Part shown: positions 1 to 6,031 of the stretch, in pieces
Position numbering within the stretch: position 1 is the first letter of the stretch
Layout of the letters: each line of letters begins with the position of its first letter
NCBI GenBank assembly: GCA_048594725.1
Contig: JBMDXA010000078.1
Span: forward strand, 1-14,348
Length of the DNA stretch: 14,348 nt
Source: JAFDZV01 sp048594725
GTDB lineage: Bacteria; Bacteroidota; Ignavibacteria; OLB7
Reading direction: 5' to 3'
Notes under the pieces: generated by a model
The model's database searches: none
Seen by the model: only the letters and a program-made list of their open reading frames with translations
Told to the model about the DNA's origin: nothing
Made by a program: the position numbers and the translations under genes

Positions 1-127
1 GAGAACCCAAACTTAAACCAACCCCCACCAAACCCCTCTAAGGCCCAAACAACCCAACCTTCTTTCCCCCTTCGCGGCTTTGCGTGATGCATCGAGCATG
101 GTTGGGTCTATCAGGTATATAATCGCC

Positions 128-168
128 TTTTCGATTTGCGATTTTGGATTTTCGATTGGACGAAGAGG
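128..168 (+). repeat. AT-rich interspersed repeat, copy A
   Basis: This AT-rich stretch in a GC-rich context is built from GATTTTCGATT / GATTTGCGATTTTGG-type units and ends GATTTTCGATTGG followed by a purine-rich GAAGAGG. Near-identical sequence recurs at 2178-2220 (same orientation) and 2440-2484 (inverted). When translated it gives the SKIQNRKSK-like phrase often seen in spurious ORFs of repeat-rich genomes, so it is better read as intergenic repeat DNA than as coding sequence. Confidence 0.75.
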
Positions 169-262
169 TGGAAGAGAGGAGAGATCAGTAACGGGGAGAT
201 GGGGCTACCACGTCGCTCTCCTCGTTCTCCAGATTCAGCATATCTCCATTCAGTTTCGCCCA

Positions 263-307
263 CATCCCAGTTCCCCACCCATCCCAGTTCCCCCCCATCC
301 CAGTTCC
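263..307. repeat. Short tandem repeat, three copies of CATCCCAGTTCC
   Basis: The 12-base core CATCCCAGTTCC occurs at 263-274, 280-291 and 296-307, giving periods of 17 and 16 bases. The spacers are C/A-rich. A decayed further unit (TACATCCGCAG) follows. No gene is associated with it. Confidence 0.8.
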
Positions 308-397
308 GCGTACATCCGCAGCCCCCAGTATTCATTCGTGCAGATTTCAAACCGGCACTACGATCCCTGCGACGCTCCCACACTCCCCCCAACCAAG

Positions 398-415
398 ATT
401 CGCGGACATTCGCGG
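398..415. repeat. Direct repeat of ATTCGCGG
   Basis: ATTCGCGGAC is followed directly by ATTCGCGG and then a T-run. It is probably a fragment of a dispersed intergenic repeat. No other copy is visible in this window. Confidence 0.4.
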
Positions 416-518
416 TTTTTGGATATATTCCGCTCTTCGGCAACGCCGGGCGATCCGCCCCGCGGGCCGATCGATCCTGACCTCTCATCCATTCAGCAAC
501 AGCAACTCCTCGCCCGGT

Positions 519-1292
519 ATGCCCGAGAATATCATCGTAACCAAGCACGACGGTTTCATCGCCACGGTACAGTTGAACCGCCCGAACGTGCTGAACGCGC
601 TGAACCTGCAACTGATGATCGAACTGGTGGAGGCGCTCGAAACGCTCGACAACGACGCCGATGTCCGCTGCATCGTCATCCATGGCAGCCAGCGCGCCTT
701 CGCCGCCGGAGCAGATATCACCGAAATGGCCGAGGCCAGCACCGTGGATATGCTCCTGCGCGATCAGTTCACCCGGTGGGACCGCATCAGGCGGGTAAAA
801 ACGCCCCTTATCGCCGCGGTGTCGGGGGTGGCGCTGGGAGGAGGCTGCGAGCTGACCATGATCTGCGATATGATCGTGGCGAGCGAGACCGCGCGGTTCG
901 GACAGCCGGAGATCAACATCGGCGTGATGCCTGGAGCCGGCGGCACCCAGCGCCTTACCCGCGCCGTGGGGAAAGCGCTTGCCATGGAGATGGTGCTCAC
1001 CGGCAGGATGATCACCGCCGAGGAGGCCAAGGCAGCCGGACTCATCAACCGGATCGTGCCGGTGGAGTTCTATCTGGAATCGGCGATGAAGCTGGCGCGC
1101 GAGGTGGCGGCACGTCCGCCGATCGCATCGCGGCTGGCAAAGGAATCGGTGCTGAAATCGTTCGATACCACCATCAACGATGGTCTGGAGTTCGAGCGGA
1201 AGAACTTCTACCTCCTCTTCTCCACAATGGATATGAAGGAGGGAATGGCGGCGTTCGTCCAGAAGCGGAAGCCGGAATGGTCCGGGAAATAA
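519..1292 (+). CDS. Enoyl-CoA hydratase (crotonase family, ECHS1/PaaF-like)
   Basis: This 257-residue protein should hydrate 2,3-trans-enoyl-CoA thioesters to 3-hydroxyacyl-CoA in the cytoplasm, as in beta-oxidation or the lower phenylacetate pathway. The sequence is a full-length crotonase closely resembling mitochondrial ECHS1: LNRPNVLNAL near residue 19, oxyanion-hole/CoA loop FAAGADI at 61-67, GVALGGGCEL at 103-112, and FGQPEINIG at 127-135. Both catalytic glutamates of true hydratases are present (Glu111 in GCEL, Glu131 in GQPEI). The C-terminus EGMAAFVQKRKPEW is typical of the family. MPENIIV is the natural family start; no Shine-Dalgarno precedes it. It lies 98 bases upstream of a second crotonase and in the same direction as a 3-hydroxyacyl-CoA dehydrogenase. 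Hydratase activity is near certain; the chain length or substrate is not determinable from sequence. Confidence 0.95.
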   Translation: MPENIIVTKHDGFIATVQLNRPNVLNALNLQLMIELVEALETLDNDADVRCIVIHGSQRAFAAGADITEMAEASTVDMLLRDQFTRWDRIRRVKTPLIAAVSGVALGGGCELTMICDMIVASETARFGQPEINIGVMPGAGGTQRLTRAVGKALAMEMVLTGRMITAEEAKAAGLINRIVPVEFYLESAMKLAREVAARPPIASRLAKESVLKSFDTTINDGLEFERKNFYLLFSTMDMKEGMAAFVQKRKPEWSGK

Positions 1293-1301
1293 TCCGTACC
1301 A

Positions 1302-1325
1302 CCGGGCCCGGAGCATCGGGTCCGG
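1302..1325 (+). other. Intergenic stem-loop between the two crotonases
   Basis: CCGGGCCCG (1302-1310) and CGGGTCCGG (1317-1325) pair over 9 positions with one G-U, closing a six-base loop. It begins ten bases after the hydratase stop. No T-run follows, so it may be a processing or 3'-end stabilising element rather than an intrinsic terminator. Confidence 0.45.
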
Positions 1326-1390
1326 ACTAGCGGGCCGGCGGCACCTCTCGCGCATCTCTGCAATCCATGCTTTCTCACGTTTACAGACCC

Positions 1391-2176
1391 ATGAACTTCG
1401 AAACGCTTCTCTACGAACTCGACGGCGGTGTCCTGACGATCACTCTGAACCGGCCGGAGAGCTACAACGCCTGCAACGAGCAGCTTACGGCCGATCTGCA
1501 GGGCGCTCTGCGCGAAGCCGAACGCAACCCCGCGGTGCGCGCCATCATTCTTACCGGGGCCGGCAAGGCGTTCTGCTCCGGACAGGATCTGAAGGAAGCG
1601 CCCGAGCCGGGCACACGCCGCTCGCTGGCCGACTCGCTCCAGCGCCGCTACAACCCGATCATCCGCAAGCTGACCACCATGCCGAAGCCGATCATCGCCG
1701 CGCTGAACGGCGTGGCGGCCGGCGCAGGGTGCTCCATCGCGCTGGCCTGCGATCTGCGCATCGCCGCCGAGGGGGCCACGCTCCTGCAGGCGTTCGTCAA
1801 TATCGGCCTGGTGCCGGATTCCGGTTCCTCCTTCTTCCTGGCGCAGATGGTGGGATATTCCCGCGCGTTCGAGATCGCCACGCTGGGAGAGAAGATCCCG
1901 GCTGCCAAGGCGCTGGAGCTTGGCCTGGTCAACCGTGTGGTGCCGGCCGCCGAGCTGATGAGCGAAACCCGCGCGATTGCCGAGCGCTACGCCGTTGGCC
2001 CCACGCGGGCCTACGGGTATATCAAGAAGATGCTCCACCGCGCAGGCCATACCCCGCTTGACGAGGCCCTGGACTACGAGGTCTTCATGCAGGAAGCCGC
2101 CGGCCGCACCAGCGATTACGCCGAGGGAGTGAAGTCGTTCGTGGAAAAACGGAAGCCGGAATTCAAGGGAGAATAA
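1391..2176 (+). CDS. PaaG-like enoyl-CoA hydratase/isomerase
   Basis: This 261-residue crotonase most resembles PaaG, the 2-(1,2-epoxy-1,2-dihydrophenyl)acetyl-CoA isomerase of aerobic phenylacetate breakdown. Visible features are LNRPESYNA at 19-27, FCSGQDL at 61-67, NGVAAGAGCSIALACD at 106-121, and the block FVNIGLVPDSGSS with Asp143, which aligns with the PaaG catalytic aspartate. The C-terminal pattern GRTSDYAEGVKSFVEKRKP matches the PaaG ending. Neither hydratase glutamate is present: Ser replaces the GCEL glutamate, and FVNIG replaces GQPEI. It is therefore probably an isomerase and not a second copy of the upstream hydratase. I chose MNFETLLYELDGG as the start because it matches the family; an in-frame ATG at 1367 would add eight residues. 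Neither start has a clear ribosome binding site. Family confidence is high; the specific PaaG reaction is an inference. Confidence 0.88.
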   Translation: MNFETLLYELDGGVLTITLNRPESYNACNEQLTADLQGALREAERNPAVRAIILTGAGKAFCSGQDLKEAPEPGTRRSLADSLQRRYNPIIRKLTTMPKPIIAALNGVAAGAGCSIALACDLRIAAEGATLLQAFVNIGLVPDSGSSFFLAQMVGYSRAFEIATLGEKIPAAKALELGLVNRVVPAAELMSETRAIAERYAVGPTRAYGYIKKMLHRAGHTPLDEALDYEVFMQEAAGRTSDYAEGVKSFVEKRKPEFKGE

Positions 2177-2177
2177 A

Positions 2178-2220
2178 TCGATTTTCGATTTTGGATTGAC
2201 GATTTTCGATTGAAAAGAAG
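2178..2220 (+). repeat. AT-rich interspersed repeat, copy B
   Basis: It begins two bases after the stop of the PaaG-like gene. It is made of ATTTTCGATTTTGGATT-type units and ends GATTTTCGATTG plus AAAAGAAG, matching the 3' end of copies A and C. It has the same orientation as copy A. Confidence 0.75.
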
Positions 2221-2439
2221 CGGGGGCGGCCGATAGTGGTTAAATACCCGAGAGAACGTTCCCTGACATTTGCTCGTGCAGCCGGCCCGTTCGCCCGGCA
2301 GTCGACTCCGCCCGCTTCAGTGTTTGCAGGGGTCGCCCAGTAGAACTCCGCGACAACGCATCTCAGAAAACGTATCCGCAGGTACGTAATAGCAGCAAGA
2401 GAACTACGAGGCATGCGAACAGAACACCCTTCGGTAGGT

Positions 2440-2484
2440 TCTTCTTCCCCAATCGAAAATCTAAAATCGCAAATCGAAAATCCC
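2440..2484 (-). repeat. AT-rich interspersed repeat, copy C (inverted)
   Basis: Read on the minus strand, this matches copy A over about 30 bases with one evident difference in the core (GATTTTAG for GATTTTGG), and ends GATTTTCGATTGGGG plus AAGAAG. It stops 18 bases upstream of the dehydrogenase start. Confidence 0.75.
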
Positions 2485-2502
2485 CAGACTCTTCAACCTA
2501 TT

Positions 2503-3348
2503 ATGTCTACTACATCTCTTTTCGGCGTCTGTGGCGCCGGCACGATGGGGGCCGGCATCGCCTACTCCGCCGCCCTTGCAGGATATACCGTCAGGCTCTA
2601 TGATATCGGCGAAGAGGCGTTGCAGAAGGGCATGGCACAGATCGACAAGTTCATTCAGGGGAGCATCGATCGCGGCAAGCTGACGCAGGAGGCGGCCGAT
2701 GAAATCCGGGGCAGGATGAAGGGAACCACCTCGCTGGAGGATTTCGCCGGAAGCACCATCGTGGTGGAGGCGATCGTGGAACGGATCGATATCAAGCAGT
2801 CGCTCTTCGCAAAGCTGGAGGCGATCGTCCCGGAGGATGCCATCCTGGCAAGCAATACCTCGTCGCTGCCGATCACCGAGATAGCCGCCAAGCTCCGGCA
2901 TCCGGAGCGGGTGGTGGGGATGCATTTCTTCAACCCGGCTCATATCATGAAGCTGGTGGAGGTGATCCAGGGATATCGCACCTCCGAGGAGACCATGAAA
3001 CGGACCGCCGATATCTCCAGAGAACTGGGCAAAACCCCGGTGCGCGCCAAGGATACGCCGGGATTTATCGTCAATCGCGTGGCCCGGAATTTCTACGGCG
3101 AATCGTTCAGGATCGTGGGAGAGGGATGCGCCTCGCACGAGCAGGTGGACCGCTGCATGAAGGCACTGGGATTCAAGATGGGACCGTTCGAGCTGATGGA
3201 TCTTATCGGCATCGATGTGAATTTCGCCGTCACCGAATCGGTCTACGCCCAGTATTTCTACGAGGCACGGTTCCGCCCGCATCTTATCCAGCGGAAGATG
3301 GTGGAGTCCGGACTGCTCGGCAAAAAATCAGGAAAGGGATTTTATTAG
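2503..3348 (+). CDS. 3-hydroxybutyryl-CoA (3-hydroxyacyl-CoA) dehydrogenase
   Basis: This NAD(P)-dependent cytoplasmic enzyme oxidises (S)-3-hydroxyacyl-CoA to 3-oxoacyl-CoA, or runs in reverse, directly after the hydratase step. At 281 residues it has the usual length of single-domain Hbd/PaaH enzymes. The Rossmann motif GAGTMG is at 11-16 and VVEAIVE at 87-93. The active-site residues are Ser120 (SNTSS), His141 (HFFNP), Glu153 (LVEVI) and Asn191 (FIVNR). The C-terminal domain ends in the conserved GLLGKKSGKGFY. I place the start at MSTTSLFGVCGAG because residues further upstream would come from an interspersed repeat. Its stop codon overlaps the next start by one base (TAGTG), which points to coupled translation. 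Chain-length preference cannot be read from the sequence. Confidence 0.95.
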   Translation: MSTTSLFGVCGAGTMGAGIAYSAALAGYTVRLYDIGEEALQKGMAQIDKFIQGSIDRGKLTQEAADEIRGRMKGTTSLEDFAGSTIVVEAIVERIDIKQSLFAKLEAIVPEDAILASNTSSLPITEIAAKLRHPERVVGMHFFNPAHIMKLVEVIQGYRTSEETMKRTADISRELGKTPVRAKDTPGFIVNRVARNFYGESFRIVGEGCASHEQVDRCMKALGFKMGPFELMDLIGIDVNFAVTESVYAQYFYEARFRPHLIQRKMVESGLLGKKSGKGFY

Positions 3349-3533
3349 TGGAGCACGAGCAGACTATCGTGGATGGAATTTCGGCGGAAGCCGAGAGGAA
3401 AATTCTGCGGGAGCTTGAAAAGCTGGGCGTGCTGGTAACCTGCGAAACCTGCGGCCAGTGCGATATCGAAGGCGCCCGCTGCCGTACCACCGTTCGCGGC
3501 AACGGCATCTGCGGAAAAAGCCTGGTGAGATAA
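3348..3533 (+). CDS. Small cysteine-rich protein of unknown function
   Basis: I do not recognise this 61-residue protein. It starts at a GTG sharing its first base with the dehydrogenase stop, and a purine-rich AGGAAAGGG lies about ten bases upstream as a plausible ribosome binding site. Residues 12-28 look helical and charged (AEAERKILRELEKLG). The C-terminal half has five cysteines spaced C-x2-C-x2-C-x6-C-x9-C (positions 32, 35, 38, 45, 55), followed by RTTVRGNGICGKS around residues 47-57. That spacing suggests a metal or Fe-S site, but no known cluster motif is matched exactly. There is no signal peptide. The tight coupling, the ribosome binding site and the terminator just after the stop argue that it is real. 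A second in-frame GTG at 3369 is an alternative start. Confidence 0.6.
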   Translation: MEHEQTIVDGISAEAERKILRELEKLGVLVTCETCGQCDIEGARCRTTVRGNGICGKSLVR

Positions 3534-3558
3534 CAACAGGACGTAGTGTACTGCTCTG

Positions 3559-3590
3559 GAGGCGTCGGCGAACGGCGCCTCTTGTGTTTG
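3559..3590 (+). terminator. Probable intrinsic terminator of the acyl-CoA gene block
   Basis: GAGGCGTC pairs with GGCGCCTC over 8 positions (one G-U), loop GGCGAAC, followed by TTGTGTTTG. It starts about 25 bases after the stop of the small cysteine-rich gene, a standard position for a rho-independent terminator. The T-tract is interrupted by G. Confidence 0.75.
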
Positions 3591-4124
3591 AGGAAAAGCC
3601 ACCACCCCTTTACAACAACCAGCGGAGAAAGAGGCAACAGCGGTATCAGGCCCGGGGCAACTGCATACACGGGATCCGGAATCACTCACCATGACCCATT
3701 AGCTCCCATTTCTATACAACTCGAAAGGAGACTGATATATCACAGCTTCCATGCAGGTCTCAAAGAAATATACCATGCCATATCACCATAGATCATAGGC
3801 ACTGCAGATCTTGGCACTCCCATGCTAGAGAGGCTTTCAACATCAGACAAAAAGTCAAATCCCGTCGCTTTGTACAATTCGGCAGATCCTCTCGATTAAC
3901 CAGTGACATTCTCAACAATCGAAACGTCAATAATTATAGATGTGCGGAATACATCCACTGGGCAAGTAACCACCACCGCACTCACGAACGGAATATTGCG
4001 GGTCCGGCATACCATGACACGTATCAGATCTTGCACTCTGCGGGATTACCATGCTTAACGGCACAATCGGATAGCATGATAAAATCAGCAGTTCATATTC
4101 AATGGACGTTTAGAGGTAAAGACT
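3591..4124. other. AT-richer stretch without a convincing gene
   Basis: From about 3690 the base composition falls visibly below that of the flanking genes and stays low through the next gene. No frame shows a recognisable protein. The longest suggestive reading is on the minus strand: two open segments in one frame, 4015-3896 and 3895-3740, separated by a TAA. The resulting residues match nothing I know, and open runs of this size can occur by chance. The promoter of the 4125 gene should lie near the right edge, but I find no clear match. Confidence 0.5.
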
Positions 4125-5891
4125 ATGAAACCGCAAAGGATCGCCCCTCACCTTATGACGTTGATCGCCATATTTTTTTCTCTCTGCGTTATTTCATCGG
4201 CTCAAGCACAGGAAATTGCTTCTCGAAGCTTTTCCAACGGATTAATGTATATGGGTGCCGGCCCCACCGCTTCCTCTCTGAACAATGCTATCCTCCAACT
4301 TCTTCCCGGTGAAGCCGAAGATCCCGATTCTACTATGATAGCATTTGGCAATGCGGACCTGACAGACTCAGTGGAAGTAAGGGTGCTAGCTCGTACGACT
4401 GGAACAACCGATGTGAGAGTGATTATGGTCACCACCAATAACGAAGTATTAGCGAACGTGGCATATAGGAAGGTGTCAACCATCACGAACACATACAAGC
4501 TGAACCTCAGCACCATATCAACCGATACGGCCAGTATCACTCCGGTTGATTCTCTTACCAAGGAAACGCTGAAATGGGCAACGATCGCAGCTTATCACTC
4601 TACACTGCAATTATTTGCACACGAGGAAGAACCTCGCGAACCCGGCGGCTGCCAGACATGCATTAACCATGACATGGTATGCAGTCCGAGTTTTGTCAAC
4701 CGTGTCCGCGTCTTCGCACTCTGTTATGGCACCACATGGGTGGATCTCCGCAACTGCTGTAGGAAGCATGATATCCAGTACTGGTGCGCCACCAATTACC
4801 TCGAAAAACTCTTTGCCGATGAGAATGTGGCAGCCTGCTTTCGTTACACCGTCAAGGAGCATATCGAGAACCTAGTCCCTTGGTACTGTGGTGGAAAGTT
4901 TGTAGGTGCCCTGTTAGGGGATATCCAGGGAGCCATTATCCAGCAGTTAACCCGTCTGGTGCTTCTGGCGATTCATCCCGGCGATGGACGTATCGGAGGA
5001 GGAGCGGAGGCAAACAGCTGTTTGTGCGATGGAACGGCAGCAACATTGAATTGCTTCACCGGAGAAATGCTCTGTGAGGGCACTCTCCCCTATCTAAGTC
5101 TAGGTGGTCCTTCAGGATGCGCATGTAATTCCAGCAACTATTTCCAATACGCTATTACCCCACATGTGCCGGGAGCAACCTACAGCTGGAGCGTGATCGG
5201 TGGCGGGTCAGTGAGTTTTACCGGCACAGATGGAACAGCTACGATATATGCCACCGCCGATGCAACAGTAAAGGTGACAGTCACGCTGCCATGTGGAACC
5301 GTGACGCTTTCCAAGAGCATCGTTGTAGGCAAGCCAGACAAACCGAAATTCTCTCTTCCTTGGATCTGCCGCAATAAAACCACGGCTATCCTCATCGAAA
5401 GCCCTGACTGCGTGGACTCATGGACGATCACCACCTCAGCCGGTGTTGTTATCGATCAGATTGGCAGCAAGGCCTTTTTCATGCACGTAACGGCTTTTTC
5501 TCCCAGCACCTACTCTATCACTATCGTTGCGACCCGTTGCGGAATCCAGTCCGATCCGGTCACCGTTTATGGGTTTGTACAGAACTGCCTTGTCGGAATG
5601 AATAAATCCTTGATATCGCAGGAAACCACGTCCGACGGCGAGCAAATGGAAATAGCCCAGATATTTCCTAATCCGGCAAGCAGCGTTTTACAGATTCTCC
5701 TCCCGGATGGAAGAAGTATCCAGGGAGTCAAACTCTATAATCCGCTCGGCAATCTGGTACGCGATCTCCCCATGGCAGGCGCACAGGCAGGCTTTATGGA
5801 TGTGAGCGATCTGCCCGTAGGGCATTACATGGTGGAGATTCGGGAGGCGAACGGTGTTTCCACCTTCAGGAAGGTGAAATTGATCCGATAA
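4125..5891 (+). CDS. Secreted phospholipase A2-like protein with T9SS sorting domain
   Basis: This 588-residue protein begins with a Sec signal peptide (hydrophobic 10-27, likely cleavage after AQA near 28). Residues 176-260 form a cysteine-rich segment resembling secreted phospholipase A2. CYG at 200-202 recalls the calcium loop, and DLRNCCRKHD at 207-216 carries the PLA2 CCxxHD motif with the His215/Asp216 dyad. DENVAACF at 232-239 parallels the CDRNAAICF helix, with Asp232 as the second aspartate. The fourth cysteine of the strict PLA2 histidine signature is replaced by Gln218. A PKD-like beta region follows (about 345-400), then more beta-rich sequence, and a T9SS type A sorting domain at 513-588 (FPNPASS, LPVGHYMV, final FRKVKLIR). 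The probable role is a surface-bound or released lipid hydrolase; activity is an inference. The start has a good ribosome binding site (AGAGG, eight bases upstream). The gene is AT-richer than its neighbours, which suggests acquisition. Confidence 0.8.
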   Translation: MKPQRIAPHLMTLIAIFFSLCVISSAQAQEIASRSFSNGLMYMGAGPTASSLNNAILQLLPGEAEDPDSTMIAFGNADLTDSVEVRVLARTTGTTDVRVIMVTTNNEVLANVAYRKVSTITNTYKLNLSTISTDTASITPVDSLTKETLKWATIAAYHSTLQLFAHEEEPREPGGCQTCINHDMVCSPSFVNRVRVFALCYGTTWVDLRNCCRKHDIQYWCATNYLEKLFADENVAACFRYTVKEHIENLVPWYCGGKFVGALLGDIQGAIIQQLTRLVLLAIHPGDGRIGGGAEANSCLCDGTAATLNCFTGEMLCEGTLPYLSLGGPSGCACNSSNYFQYAITPHVPGATYSWSVIGGGSVSFTGTDGTATIYATADATVKVTVTLPCGTVTLSKSIVVGKPDKPKFSLPWICRNKTTAILIESPDCVDSWTITTSAGVVIDQIGSKAFFMHVTAFSPSTYSITIVATRCGIQSDPVTVYGFVQNCLVGMNKSLISQETTSDGEQMEIAQIFPNPASSVLQILLPDGRSIQGVKLYNPLGNLVRDLPMAGAQAGFMDVSDLPVGHYMVEIREANGVSTFRKVKLIR

Positions 5892-5900
5892 TCGTTGCTA

Positions 5901-5925
5901 CCGCATGGATCAACCGGCCATGCGG
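5901..5925 (+). other. Stem-loop after the PLA2-like gene
   Basis: CCGCATGG (5901-5908) and CCATGCGG (5918-5925) form a perfect 8-bp stem with a 9-base loop, nine bases after the stop codon. No T-run follows. It is probably a 3'-end or termination element. Confidence 0.5.
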
Positions 5926-5952
5926 CAGTCGAGAGTAACCCTGTAGTGGAAT

Positions 5953-5987
5953 TAGGCGTACGGTACTCTACAAGCACTGTACGCCTA
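5953..5987. terminator. Long stem-loop between convergent genes
   Basis: TAGGCGTACGGT (5953-5964) pairs with ACTGTACGCCTA (5976-5987) over 12 positions with one G-U when read as + strand RNA; the loop is 11 bases. It sits between the converging stops at 5891 and 6034, so a bidirectional termination role is likely. Neither side has a proper T-run, so the mechanism is uncertain. Confidence 0.55.
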
Positions 5988-6031
5988 CCCCCGAAAATGA
6001 ATTTACAGTAGGAAGCTTATTGTTTACGCCC

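Larger units (their letters stand above)
1..518. other. Non-coding, repeat-rich region upstream of the acyl-CoA genes
   Basis: I see no convincing gene here. Both strands have long open frames, but their translations are low-complexity (Pro/Ser/Arg-rich) and resemble no family. The first 70 bases are a C/A-rich low-complexity tract. The region then holds one copy of an AT-rich interspersed repeat (128-168), a short tandem repeat (263-307) and a direct repeat of ATTCGCGG (398-415). The promoter for the hydratase at 519 should lie here, but I find no clear TAnnTTTG or sigma70-like match. Confidence 0.6.
2177..2502. other. Intergenic spacer bounded by inverted AT-rich repeats
   Basis: No gene is visible. 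Repeat copies B (2178-2220, forward) and C (2440-2484, inverted) face each other across about 220 bases of ordinary GC-rich sequence. An in-frame ATG at 2413 could extend the dehydrogenase upstream, but that extension would be a translation of repeat C, so I do not accept it. TTTG occurs near 2269 and 2322, but no matching TAnnTTTG lies at the right spacing. Confidence 0.55.

Noticed and set aside
80..1355. Long open frames of more than 400 codons on both strands over the first hydratase gene and its upstream region
   Set aside because: They overlap the confident hydratase in other frames and translate to Arg/His/Gly-rich sequence without family resemblance; they are a side effect of high GC at third positions.
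2413..2502. In-frame N-terminal extension of the dehydrogenase from an ATG at 2413
   Set aside because: The extra residues are mostly a translation of interspersed repeat C, and the family begins directly before the Rossmann motif.
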